64,000 nucleotides of DNA, from positions 1-64,000 of the forward strand of contig MU008161.1 in NCBI GenBank assembly GCA_010909165.1, read 5' to 3'. The notes beneath the pieces were generated by a model. That model worked only from the letters and a program-made list of their open reading frames with translations. It had not been told where the DNA came from and ran no database searches. Origin of the DNA: Anthoceros angustus. Its lineage: Eukaryota > Streptophyta > Anthocerotopsida > Anthocerotales > Anthocerotaceae. Below are positions 23,494-33,962 of the stretch, one piece after another; positions within the stretch are counted from its first letter, which is position 1; every line of letters begins with the position of its first letter. The position numbers were made by a program, and so were the translations under genes.

Positions 23494-23790
23494 GTGCAGG
23501 CATGGGGAACTGAATCGTGTGGGGCACTGCTGTGGGTTGTGCAGGAACTGCAGATGGCGAGGGACAATGCATATGCAAAGGGCTTGGAGGACATGGACTT
23601 CCTCCCGGACATGTATCGGCTACACATGGCACTAACAACACTCTGCAAGGAGTGCAGGAGTACACGGGAGGCATTGCCCGAATACCTCCGGAGGTGGACG
23701 GGGCTGAAGCCACCCCGTGGGCGTGGACAACGATCACCCTGCTCCGGGCTGTGGTGCACCAGGCGTGAGGGACTTGCGGCCCAGATTTGA
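23494..23790 (+). CDS. hypothetical ORF downstream of the integrase core
   Basis: About 99 codons of helical, soluble-looking sequence (LQMARDNAYAKGLEDMDFLP, then KECRSTREALPEYLRRW). It starts 30 bp after the stop of the integrase frame and may be its last exon, since GT and AG dinucleotides around 23,410-23,490 could allow splicing; I cannot prove this. I recognise no domain. It ends just before the minisatellite. Confidence 0.35.
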   Translation: MQAWGTESCGALLWVVQELQMARDNAYAKGLEDMDFLPDMYRLHMALTTLCKECRSTREALPEYLRRWTGLKPPRGRGQRSPCSGLWCTRREGLAAQI

Positions 23791-23954
23791 GGCTCTTCCG
23801 GGAGTGAGCGGGGTGTAGGCTGTAGAGAAGTGTTTTGTGCGCTCCCACCATGAGATGGGAGCGCTGACAATATGGAATTCTTAGTTCTGTCCTTTTGAGG
23901 CATGAGCCCAGTGGTGGCTTTGTTATGGCTTGAATGTAAAGTCTGCATCTGTGA

Positions 23955-24565
23955 AGCTGCCAAAGGCAATCGTGCGAGGCCTGGATGGCGCGAGGCCTGT
24001 ATGGCTGCCAAATGCAATCGCGCGAGGCCTGGATGGCTGCCGAAGGTAGTCGCATGAGGCTTGGATGGCTGCCGAAGGTAGTCGAGCGAGGCCTGGATGG
24101 CTGCCGAAGGTAGTCGCACGAGGCCTGGATGGCGTGAAGCCTGTATGGCTGCCAAACGCAATCGCACGTGGCTTGGATGGCGCAAGGCCTGTATGGCTGC
24201 CAAATGCAATCGCCCGTGGCTTGGATGGCTGCCAAAGGCAGCCGCGCGAGGCCTGGATGGCGCGAGGCCTGAATGGTTGCGAAATGCAATCGCGCGAGGC
24301 TTGGATGGTTGCCAAAGGCAGTCGCGCAAGGCTTGGATGGCTCCTCCAGGCTATCTGCCACGAAGGCCTGGATGGCTGCGAAAGCCAGGCGCGCGAGACC
24401 TGGATGGCTCCTCCAGGCTATCTGCCACAAAGGCCTGGATGGTTGCGAAAGCGAGTGGCACGAGGCCCGGATGGCTCCTCCAGGCTGTCTGCCACAAAGG
24501 CCTGGATGGCTGCGAAAGCCAGTCGCACGAGGCCTGGATGGCTGCTGGAGGCTATGTGCCACAGC
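23955..24565. repeat. minisatellite, about 32-bp unit
   Basis: Roughly 19 units of the type GAGGCCTGGATGGCTGCCAA plus AGGCAGTCGCGC. In the right half they are interleaved with a variant containing CTCCTCCAGGCTATCTGCCA, giving a 63-64 bp composite. All frames are nearly free of stops: long minus-strand frames of more than 350 codons cover it, and + frames read GLDG or AWMA repeats. I treat these as artefacts of the repeat rather than genes. Confidence 0.9.
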
Positions 24566-25234
24566 ATGGTGATGGTTTGTTTACGGCAAACTGACGGGCA
24601 GATGGGGTCATGCAGGATGGATGTGCGAAGGCCCATGTAGTGACTGGCCTAAAAAAGAAAACCTTGTGTATGACAACCTAAAAAGAATCTTCACACACCA
24701 CTTGACGACTTCGGGACACGTGGGGCAGCGCCCACGGCCGATGTCACCATCGAAAAAAATCCTAGATTGCTCCTTGATGAGATCGGTATTCCATAGCATC
24801 CCTCGTCCGATACCTTGAAGAATGTAATTGTGCAATCACACTTGACCTGGGCACGGCATCGGATGATACGAATGTATGGCTTTGTCATATTCTAGTTGTG
24901 GTTTCGCAACTCTCCGAACACATCCATCATGGCGCCTTACAACATGACATGTGAAGCATAATCCGCCGGATATGGTTGCCCAGGAGCGTGTCCGACTGAT
25001 GCCCCTTCTTCACCTTCAAAGCATGGACGAGTTCACCAGAGCAACATCCTTTCTGCCTGTACACGCCGTTCAGTTCTTCACGAAAGTAACGGGATGCGGA
25101 AATACAACAACAGTCTGGTCTGGTCTGCAAAGCCGAACTCCTACAACCTCAACAGCCTGTCAAGAGTCAGGCACGCGGGGGCCTTGGGGTTTCGTTTAGG
25201 AACTCGACGCTTTGGTGTCGCGCTCTCCGTAAAC
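24566..25234. other. upstream region of COA5, no gene
   Basis: Single-copy DNA of mixed composition between the minisatellite and the COA5 start. It presumably contains the promoter and 5' leader. I see no convincing TATA box at a fixed distance from the ATG. Confidence 0.4.
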
Positions 25235-25625
25235 ATGGCGAAGTCGTGCAAGGGTTTGGCGCAGGAGCTTGTGAAGTGCCTGAGCGAATCCGACTGTGTT
25301 AAGGTAAGCCCGGAGACGCATCCTCTCTGGTTTCAAGGCACTTACATGTTTGCTAGGTTTTCATGGTATACTGGATTTGACTGCAGGTAGAGGGGAGGTC
25401 CATGCGAGACTGCGTGGGAGAGCATGAGCCTTCAGTGCCTAGCAAGTGTTCTGGGCTGCGAGAGACATACTACGATTGCAAGCGTATGCAGGTTGGGGCA
25501 TTTGTTTTTGGATCCGTGTTCTCCTGCTGTATGTCGTCCTGACGGGTTTTGACAAGGCTCATGCTGTGGCATCGTGTTTGCAGCTGAATATGAGCTCACG
25601 CATCCGAGGAAACAAGGGTTACTAG
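25235..25625 (+). CDS. COA5: cytochrome c oxidase assembly factor COA5/PET191, three exons
   Basis: Exons 25,235-25,303, 25,387-25,491 and 25,584-25,625 splice to a 71-residue protein, the usual plant length. Both introns are GT-AG (GTAAGCC...CTGCAG and GTTGGGG...TTGCAG) and in phase 0. The protein begins MAKSCKGLAQELVKCLSESD and ends RIRGNKGY, both diagnostic of PET191, with the family's twin-Cys segments (Cys at residues 5, 15, 21, 32, 44 and 54). PET191 proteins are small soluble factors of the mitochondrial intermembrane space needed to assemble complex IV; Cys pairs form a CHCH-like helical hairpin. The middle exon differs from angiosperm versions (GEHEPSVPSKCSGLRETYYD) but keeps the Cys spacing and the GLRETYxxCK core. 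All reading frames are intact, so it is probably functional. It is the clearest host gene in the left half. Confidence 0.92.
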
Positions 25626-27070
25626 TCCGGCACATGTACTGCTCAGCACTTGCAAGCAGCGGTCTCCGACTTTGTGATCTGGGATCGGATCTCTCAGGAT
25701 ACAAATTGGGCAACTATTTGAGGGAGCAGACGGAGATCCCTGGCAAAGTGTTGCAATTTTGCCATCTTCGTTGACATCTGCCTATTGCGAACGTCATGCT
25801 AGGCGGAGTCCACTTGTTTATAAGAGCCAATTCTGGGCCCAGCTTCTCAGGCAATTTTTTCACAGCTGAGTGCAATGCGCTTCAATGACTTCTGTATAGC
25901 GAAGATCAAGCACATTGAAATCAGCTACTCGGACGTGATTGGTGCGTTGCCCATGGCGTTCTCGGGCGGACTATGAGAGGCTTGGCCTTGTTGGTTGCCG
26001 TGAATGTTGGTCTATATGATGGTTGACGCTGGTGTTGAATCCAGCTCTGTCGTTATGGCGAGCCCATCTGTCTCGATGGCTGGTTGACGTTTTTGCATTT
26101 GTCGACATGTGTTCGTTGCAGCTCCTGGCGATTGCTGTGGAGGGATGCCTGTGAGATCCAAATTTTTTAATTGGACACTGTCGTGCAATTATCGTAGCAT
26201 CCTCTGAAGTTTAGGATGCAGCGAGTGGGATGCCTGCTGAGAGCAGTTCCGGTACGCAGGTTTCCGTGCACGTTTGGTCAAACGGTCCCCGGAAGTTGCT
26301 CTCTGGCAACGAACGCCAGGTTGAGTGCAACGACGATGAGTAGTCGACCCTGTGAGACGCTGCCGCGGGTCTGTGGGACACATTGGTGGGGGAACACGAC
26401 GAGAGCAAAGCTCCGCCGCTATGGCAACTTGCAAGTATATGCGCTGTCAGTCCTTGAAGCTGGAGGATGAACACAGCTACTCTACTTACCACACTACGAG
26501 GGAGACGAGAAGGGAGAGAGGCTAGGGAGAGGAGAAAAAGGAAGAAGAAGAGGAGGAGGAGAAAGAAGAGAAGCACAAAGAGGAGGAGGGAGGGAGAAGG
26601 TGGAGGCTTCAGTGAACTTGTGCTAGGCCTTTGCACACTTCGAAATTTTTTTTGCTAGGCCTCAGGCACAAGCACAGGGAGAGGGATAATTGTGAAGCAG
26701 TGTTGAGGCACTGACCAGGCCCAGGTGGGACACTTGGCCACCAGATTGTCCCCTGCCTGAGTGAACTCGTCGGCGGCAATTAAAGCTACACTACGAAATT
26801 CAGGTCCTGATCCTCCGTGAAATTGTGTACCTTGTGGCTCAGTGCCTCTGGACCCCTTGGTGACCCTGCACATGAGACACTAATAAGCCTTTATCTCATA
26901 CGGATTCTGACCAGCTGAGCCTCAGAGAGAAGAAGAGGAAACAGATCTGAGGTGCCTGGTGCTGCATGGTAGCTACACAGCTTTGGAAAAACAGCAGTAT
27001 GGCTTCTGCACAGACGTACCAACCTCAAGCCGGGTAAAAGTTGTATCTATAACAGCTCCAGGAGAGTAAG
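25626..27070. other. 3' region of COA5 and spacer
   Basis: No gene recognised. The first few hundred bases are probably 3' UTR. A purine-rich stretch (GAGGAGGAG, 26,495-26,610) gives open frames of low-complexity Arg/Lys/Glu that I do not accept as coding. Confidence 0.4.
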
Positions 27071-27129
27071 CCCCGTGCATCAGTCCGGGAACAGAGTTAT
27101 GGATAGTGCGTCCTATTTTTGCTTGCAAC

Positions 27130-27640
27130 AGGTATCCGAGGAAACAAGGGTTATTACCGGGCTCAGCTCCGTGTTATCATGGAAGGTTGACTTGAAAGCG
27201 CCAGCGAGGCTACAGAACGGCTATGCTAAACACCCGTTCCAGCAGCCATTTGGATTACCACAAGATGGGAGGGAAGCCGGGAACGGCAGCTGGTTATGTC
27301 AATGTCAGACTCGGGACTGGAAACAATGCACCAGGAACTTTGACGACAGATGCCTCCTCCCGGCTTCACGGTGGACCAAAGATCAAAGACAGTTTTGAAA
27401 TTTGGTTGAGCCTCGTATCCTGGCGCCTCTCAGGACTTGCCAGAACGTTTGGATGTTCATGTGTATTATCTCTAACATCGGTATCCTAATGCCTGCACTG
27501 AAGGAAGCTCTCGTTGTCATATCAAAGTTTTTGACGTCAAGCTGGCACCCCCAGCATCTCTTGGCGACTCAGACAAGGTGACGTCTACATGTTTAGAGGT
27601 AGTTGAGCTACTCTGATGATGAAGGTACTTCTGCCCATCA
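27130..27640 (+). other. possible exon fragments of an unidentified gene
   Basis: Coding-like pieces on +: LDYHKMGGKPGTAAGYVNVR and GTGNNAPGTLTTDASSRLHG (27,240-27,375), then SYSDDEGTSAHQNVEAHSQA near 27,610-27,670. An acceptor-like TTGCAACAG occurs at 27,122-27,131. The residue usage looks like real protein rather than repeat translation, but frames change and I know no matching family. It could be part of a multi-exon gene or a dead copy. Confidence 0.3.
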
Positions 27641-27824
27641 GAATGTTGAAGCCCATTCTCAGGCTTCCTATGTTGTTGCAATCCTGACAAGTCTTTGACA
27701 TGTAGATATGTTGACAAGGCAAAGGATGCGAGCATCCTTGGACAAGGATAGAAGACGCAGTAACTTGGTGGTTATCCTCTGTTCATTTCAAGATCCCTAC
27801 CTCACGGGTACAGCATCAATCAGG

Positions 27825-27878
27825 CTTCCTTCCTTCCTTCCTTCCTTCCTTCCTTCCTTCCTTCCTTCCTTCCTTCCA
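27825..27878. repeat. (TTCC)n microsatellite
   Basis: About 13 perfect CTTC/TTCC units. Confidence 0.97.
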
Positions 27879-28781
27879 CCTTGTTGTGACCCTGTGTCAG
27901 AATTAACTCAGTTGCCCGCACATGGCACCACAGAAAATGTAATAGTGGGAATATGCAGGCAAGCGTGTGGGTGCACTGGGTGGGGCGTGATCCATTGGCC
28001 ACACCCGAAATGGGTGCCCAGGGGCCGTGGGCGATAAAGAGAGCAACAACAAGCGAGCGAGCGAGTAGAGGAGAAGAGGAGGCGCAGCGCAGCCGGTTTG
28101 GGGTTTAGCTGGGCGGTTCCATGCTTTTGCTGAAAATGGCATGCAAACTGGCAGATGGCGCTCACCAATTCCAGTGTCTCCAGTTGCTACTGCTGCAGTC
28201 AGCAGTTGGAGAAGAGGGTAATGTAGCCTATGTGACATGAAAAAAAGAAAAGCAAGCGCAGGCTGCAGAAAGCAGAGGGTTCCTTTCCCCAGGCAGTAAT
28301 GATGGTAACACGCTTCAAATGGTCGTGCTTGCTTGGTCGCAGGCACACGGCCAGTGGCAGCCCACACGGCGGGCAGGGACTGGCCACCCCTCCGACCTCA
28401 TGCCACACACACAGTATAACGCCAGCCAGATGTACAGGTATGGAAAACCAAGTCCGCCCTACAGGCTGCCCCGCCCCCGCCCCCTCAATATATTATACTA
28501 TAATATCCAAGGGGTGAAAGCATGGCTTGATTCCCAAGGCAGGTGATTGCGCCTGCCCTGCGGGCAGAGTGCTGCCAGGCACAACTCCAATGCCGAAGGG
28601 CCCAAGCCAAGAGTCCAAGATGAAGAGCTCAAGAGAATGAGCCCGTCATGAGCCATGGAAAGACTAAAAAACCCACAACCAGGTCCTGGATCCAGGATCC
28701 AGGACAGGAGGCAACAGCAGGGTGCAGCAGGCCTGTTTCGGGCCGCAGGACCCTGCTGTTTCTGTTATAAAGGGGAAGAAG
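27879..28781. other. spacer, no gene
   Basis: Contains GCGA repeats near 28,050 and a TTATAAAGGGG TATA-like site at 28,764, just before the tandem duplication. No coding region is supported. Confidence 0.4.
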
Positions 28782-30195
28782 GCCCGGCCCGGGTACATCC
28801 ATGCCGCTGCTGTGTGCTTGTGCTGTAACGTAGGTATATGTTTTACTGTATCCTCTACATACGTATCCCTTCTCTTCTCCGTGTGTGTGTGTGTGCCTGA
28901 CAGCCTAGCCTGGTGCCTGCAGCGTGTGGTCACTTGGTGGCCTGTGGACAGCCAGCATTTTGGGTAGTGCGGCCAGAAACAGGCCGTGTGACGGGTTGAC
29001 CGTGGGTCAGCAGAGCAGGGGAACTGGGCCCGGGACCCGGGGACCGGGGAACGGGGACCGGGGACCGGGACCCGGGCCCCGGCCCCTCCCCTTGCTTTTC
29101 ACCATCACCCACAAGCACCTGCAGTGAAGAGGCTAGGAGACTCGAGTCCAGATCGGGCTGCGGAGCGCAAAATTGTTGTAAAGCAAGGGAGGCTGGCGGC
29201 GTCATCAGTCATGCGCACTGGAATCTGGAACTGGCACTGGCACGGGCACTGGCACTGGCAGCCGTGCCCAGTGCCGAAACCGAGCCCGGCCCGGCCCGGC
29301 CCGGCCCGAATCGGGCCTGTCTGACGCCGTGACGCCCCCCTTGTGTATGCCAAGTGTCGTGTTGCGAGCAGGAGTTGGCGCGCACGCGCCATAAAGCTGA
29401 AGAAAGCGCGGCAACTTATTGGACCCCGATCCCGTTCACAGAACGCGCAGCCGACAGCATCCAGCTGTGCCGCGTCTGAGCCCAGGCCCGGCCCCGGTAC
29501 ATCCATGCCGCTGCTGTGTGCTTGTGCTGTAACGTAGGTATATGTTTTACTGTATCCTCTACATACGTATCCCTTCTCTTCTCCGTGTGTGTGTGTGTGC
29601 CTGACAGCCTAGCCTGGTGCCTGCAGCGTGTGGTCACTTGGTGGCCTGTGGACAGCCAGCATTTTGGGTAGTGCGGCCAGAAACAGGCCGTGTGACGGGT
29701 TGACCGTGGGTCAGCAGAGCAGGGAACTGGGCCCGGGGACCGGGGACCGGGAACGGGACCGGGGACCGGGACCAGGACCCGGCCCGGCCCTCCCCTGCTT
29801 TCACCATCACCCACAAGCACCTGCAGTGAAGAGGCTAGGAGACTCGAGTCCAGATCGGGCTGCGGAGCGCAAAATTGTTGTAAAGCAAGGGAGGCTGGCG
29901 GCGTCATCAGTCATGCGCACTGGAATCTGGAACTGGCACTGGCACGGGCACTGGCACTGGCAGCCGTGCCCAGTGCCGGAAACCGAGCCCGGCCCGGCCC
30001 GGCCCGGCCCGAATCGGGCCTGTCTGACGCCGTGACGCCCCCCTTGTGTATGCCAAGTGTCGTGTTGCGAGCAGGGGAGTTGGCGCGCACGCGCCATAAA
30101 GCTGAAGAAAGCGCGGCAACTTATTGGACCCCGATCCCGTTCACACAGAACGCGCAGCCGACAGCATCCAGCTGTGCCGCGTCTGAGCCCGGGCC
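28782..30195. repeat. near-perfect tandem duplication, 704-bp period
   Basis: Copy 1 is about 28,782-29,488 and copy 2 about 29,489-30,195. Both start at GTACATCCATGCCGCTGCTG and end in GCGTCTGAGCCC followed by GGCCCGG runs. The copies are almost identical; differences lie mainly in G/C homopolymers such as the GGGACCGGGGACCGGG tract and in the copy number of GGCCC. Breakpoints fall in the GC-rich simple sequence. No gene is visible. Confidence 0.92.
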
Positions 30196-30498
30196 CGGGC
30201 CCCGGCCCCGGCCTCGGCCGATGAATAACTGGAGTCGAGTTACATAATACTCTCGCATTCCAGTGCGTTGCGGTGCGGCCAATTATTGGCTGCCGCTGCC
30301 AACGGAACGGGCCCGGGCCCGGGCCCGGGCCCGGCCCTCGCCTCGGGGATATAACGGTTTGCAGCAGCAGCCCCAGCCCGGATCGGGCCGCCTACAATTT
30401 GAAGGGCAGGGCTGCGGCGGTGGCGAAAGCCGCGGCGAAACGCGTCCGGGTCCGGACAAGGCCACGAGCAGCGTCAGGGGCAGGGCATCCCGAGGCGC

Positions 30499-30515
30499 GC
30501 GGGTTCGAACCCCGC
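30499..30515 (+). other. tRNA T-arm-like hairpin (Pol III B-box), copy 1
   Basis: GCGGG-TTCGAAC-CCCGC forms a perfect 5-bp stem with the seven-base T loop and contains the B-box core GGTTCGAAC. The seven bases after it (AACCAAA) find no pairing partner upstream at tRNA distance, so a whole tRNA is not present. It could be a remnant of a tRNA or tRNA-derived SINE, or chance in GC-rich DNA. Confidence 0.4.
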
Positions 30516-31130
30516 AACCAAAGCGGGGAGAGGTCACCGGCGGCCCTTCCGGTGACCAGTGTCAACGTCACGCTGCTACACCGTACGGCCACATCTCTCT
30601 TTGAAAACTGCATCTGCATGAAGCGTAGGCGCCTAGGGCAGAGTTATTAACTCATAAGGCCTTAGGGCTGGGGCTGGGGCTGGCGCTGGCGCTGGGGGTT
30701 TTAAAAAAAAATAGGCGAGTGCGGGGGAGCCGGGGCTCCAGCCCGATCATGCGCCCAAGATTGGCAAAGATCCACCACTTATATTCTTGTTACAGCGCCC
30801 GCGCGGGCGCTTAAGGTGCAGTATCCGATGATTATCGTGGCGCGGGCGCCTGGGCCACGTAACCGCTTCTCTCACGTGTGGCTCCGCCAGGCGCATTAGC
30901 GCAAAGCACAGATGCAAAGCGAGGTTTGGAGTCTTCATAGCGGCCAATCCGGGCCTGGGCCGGCCCGGCCTCGCCTCGGGATATAACGGTTTGCAGCAGC
31001 AGCCCCAGCCCGGATCGGGCCGCCTACAATTTGAAGGGCAGGGCTGCGGCGGTGGCGAAAGCCGCGGCGAAACGCGTCCGGGTCCGGACAAGGCCACGAG
31101 CAGCGTCAGGGGCAGGGCATCCCGAGGCGC

Positions 31131-31147
31131 GCGGGTTCGAACCCCGC
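31131..31147 (+). other. tRNA T-arm-like hairpin, copy 2
   Basis: The same 17 bases in the second copy of the duplication, with the same flanks. Confidence 0.4.
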
Positions 31148-31965
31148 AACCAAAGCGGGAGAGGTCACCGGCGGCCCTTCCGGTGACCAGTGTCAACGTC
31201 ACGCTGCTACACCGTACGGCCACATCTCTCTTTGAAAACTGCATCTGCATGAAGCGTAGGCGCCTAGGGCAGAGTTATTAACTCATAAGGCCTTAGGGCT
31301 GGGGCTGGGGCTGGCGCTGGCGCTGGGGTTTTAAAAAAATAGGCGAGTGCGGGGCCGGCTCCAGCCCGATCATGCGCCCAAGATTGGCAAAGATCCACCA
31401 CTTATATTCTTGTTACAGCGCCCGCGCGGGCGGGTGCAGTATCCGATGATTATCGTGGCGCGGGCGCCTGGGCCACGTAACCGCTTCTCTCACGTGTGGC
31501 TCCGCCAGGCGCATTAGCGCAAAGCACAGATGCAAAGCGAGGTTTGGAGTCTTCATAGCGGCCAATCCCGGGCCCGGCCGGCCCCGGCCCCGGCCCTCTC
31601 CCCCGGGCTGCCCACCCAGGCACGTGTGGGGCAGGTGGATGCACGCTTGGCGCCAGGGCCCACGTGCAGCGTCGGTGGGCTGGGCCTGGCCCACCTCCCG
31701 CGCGCCGCCACGTCGCCGAAGACCGGCGCGTCCGGTAGCCCGGTCGCAGATTCGCCCGAGACGTGGCCCCCGGGGCTCGGGCAGCGGCCATGTGAGGGGC
31801 GGGGCGGGGCCGGGCCGGGCGAGGCCGGGCGGGGCCGGCCGCAAATGCTCTGCACATGAATGTACATGCATATGCTTCCATGGCGTATATGAATACCACC
31901 CGGCAGGGACTCTCTCACTACAGCCGCTGCTAAAGTAGAACGCGCGATTGTGTGACGTGCGGGCT

Positions 31966-32135
31966 TGCGTCTGTCGACTGTCGACTGTAGTCTGTCGTCT
32001 GCCGTCTGCCGTCTGCCGTCTGCCGTCTGCTGCGTATGTCTGTCTTGTCCGTCCTGCCCGTCCTGTCCCGTCCTGCCCCCCGTCCTGTCCCCTGTCCTGT
32101 CCGTTCCGCCTGTCCTGTCCTGTCCGTCTCCAGCC
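31966..32135. repeat. pyrimidine-rich simple repeats
   Basis: Tracts of GTCTGCC, GTCGACT and CCTGTCCTGTCC units. Frames through it are low complexity. Confidence 0.9.
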
Positions 32136-32924
32136 CCAGCCCAAGCCTCAGCTCTGCAGCCAGCCAAAGATCCTGCAGGATCGGTCCCAGGCCCCAATAA
32201 AAGAAGGTAGGTGACGTTCTGCCAACCAACCGCCTCTGCGATTGGATCTCGCCAGATTATATACCCCCAAATAGCTTCTTTTCTATCTTTTTCCTATCTC
32301 AATCATATCCCTCCACGGACACGCTTTGTACGCCTGCTAGCGGCTACCTCTACTCTCGTGTAGTACCCCTTTCCGTCCCCACCTGCCTCTTATTTGAGCT
32401 CCACTTATCATTATCCATCTATTAAAGATTCAAGCATAAACCATATATGTACGTGCAGACTGTGTGGATGGTAGATGAATTGGAGAGGATGCGCAGGGTG
32501 TGGATTGTTCATAGGATTCAAGTCAGGTATTATTAATTTTTAATTTTTTATCAGGTTGTGGCTTAAGTTGAATGACTTTCACAATATTTTGTTTCATGTA
32601 TAAGTAATTAATCATAATTAATTATATATATGTATATTGATTTTCATAATCATCATTACTTACTCGTGTTTCTAGTGGACAAACGGAGTGCTCACAGGAT
32701 TCTTGTTGTGTCACTGGTTGATCCTAGTATGCACTTGAAATCTCCAACTGAATATCATGCGAATAGGATATACATTTCATCATAATTCAACCATATTTTA
32801 TTTGTGTACCAAAAATTAGATATTATTGAAAAATTTTGAGAAAAATGTTATGGATGCACTCTAGCGGTCTCACAATTGGTGTTATTCATGCACATCAATA
32901 GGGGGCATAATCACTTCATGTATA
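32136..32924. other. AT-rich spacer, no gene
   Basis: The sharp shift from GC-rich to AT-rich near 32,200 marks the start of the satellite/TE block. No frame of interest. Confidence 0.5.
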
Positions 32925-33210
32925 ATAGTAATCGCTTATTCTATGATTGAGTCTTACTTACCCTTCACTTGATGCATCATCATAATTGTTTGCTCTATGA
33001 TTGAGTCTTACTTACCCTTTACTTGATGCATCATCGTAATTGCGTGCTCTATGACTGAGTCTTACTTAGCCTTTACCTGATGCATCCTCGTATTTGCTTG
33101 CTCTATGATTGAGTCTTACTTACCCTTCACTTCTATGATTGAGTCTTACTTACCCTTCACTTTGATGCATCGTCGTAATCGCTTGCTCTATGATTGAGTC
33201 TTGCTTACGT
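32925..33210. repeat. 54-bp minisatellite
   Basis: About five units marked by TGATGCATCATCGTAATTGC and CTATGATTGAGTCTTACTTA, starting at 32,970, 33,024 and 33,078 and then less regular, with one truncated unit. Confidence 0.95.
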
Positions 33211-33213
33211 TGT

Positions 33214-33430
33214 AAGTGAGGCTCATGTGAGATTGATAATCATCATATTGGAAGGGCAATTTACCCCATCCTAATGACGCATTTAAGTGAGGCTCATGTG
33301 AGATTCATATTTACTACATTGTAAGGGCAATTTGCCCATCCTAATGACATGTGTAAATGAGGCTCATGTGAGATTCATAAGTACCACATTGTAAGGGCAA
33401 TTTGCCCATCTTAATGACATGTGATTAAAT
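33214..33430. repeat. 70-bp minisatellite, three units
   Basis: Each unit has GAGGCTCATGTGAGATT, then AAGGGCAATTTGCCCATC and TAATGAC. Unit spacing is 70-71 bp. Confidence 0.93.
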
Positions 33431-33962
33431 AATGAATCCGCTCTAAACTCATATAGGTACTTCCTCTTGCTCCATATGTTCTCCTCGAACTTGGATTAAG
33501 CGCGAGCTTAGGCCATCCCAGGTCACTATTCGTGAAAAAGTCCATTTTTGAACTGGAATGTATAAGTGTGGGAACTGCAGCGTTGGGGATGGGGAAGCAG
33601 ATTCATATGCAGATCAGAGAATATATGTGGAACTCTAAACCAATAAATATGTACAACTCTAAACTAATAAATATGTAAAACTCTAAACCAATAAGAAAAA
33701 TACCGAGATATGAAATTCATGTATGAGGACTCGAGCCAATTAGAAAAATTTACGAATTTGGGACTCACGTATATGGAACTCATGTGTGAGGTTTCAAGCC
33801 AAGTTAAAAGATATTTCGATTTGGAACTCACGTATATGGACCTCATGTGTGAGGTTTCATGAAATACCGGGATATGGAAGAGGCCTGTAATATATAATGG
33901 TCCAATTGAAATAAGTGGATATCAAACTAACATGTATGACATTAGGTTGAAAAATACTAAAT

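Larger units (their letters stand above)
30330..31570. repeat. near-perfect tandem duplication, about 630-bp period
   Basis: Copy 1 is about 30,330-30,961 and copy 2 about 30,962-31,570. Both begin CTCGCCTCGGG-ATATAACGG and end AGTCTTCATAGCGGCCAATC, again flanked by GGGCCC runs. Differences are homopolymer lengths (a run of nine A against seven in the GTTTTAAAA tract) and short G/C losses. Each copy contains the tRNA T-arm-like hairpin described separately. Confidence 0.92.

Noticed and set aside
23274-24562. Minus-strand frames of 351 and 372 codons (repeats like 'SHPGLARLPLAAIQASRHPG')
   Set aside because: They are the antisense of the 32-bp minisatellite, which is open in several frames; there is no non-repeat domain apart from chance extension over the integrase gene.
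26467-26658. Lys/Arg/Glu-rich frame near the end of the COA5 3' region
   Set aside because: Derived from a GAGGAG/GAAGAA simple-sequence tract.
30380-30540. Complete tRNA gene around the T-arm-like hairpin
   Set aside because: No acceptor strand complementary to AACCAAA and no convincing A-box, D-arm or anticodon arm at the required distance.
32925-33430. CRISPR-like array
   Set aside because: Repeats are contiguous tandem units without unique spacers, in a eukaryotic context.
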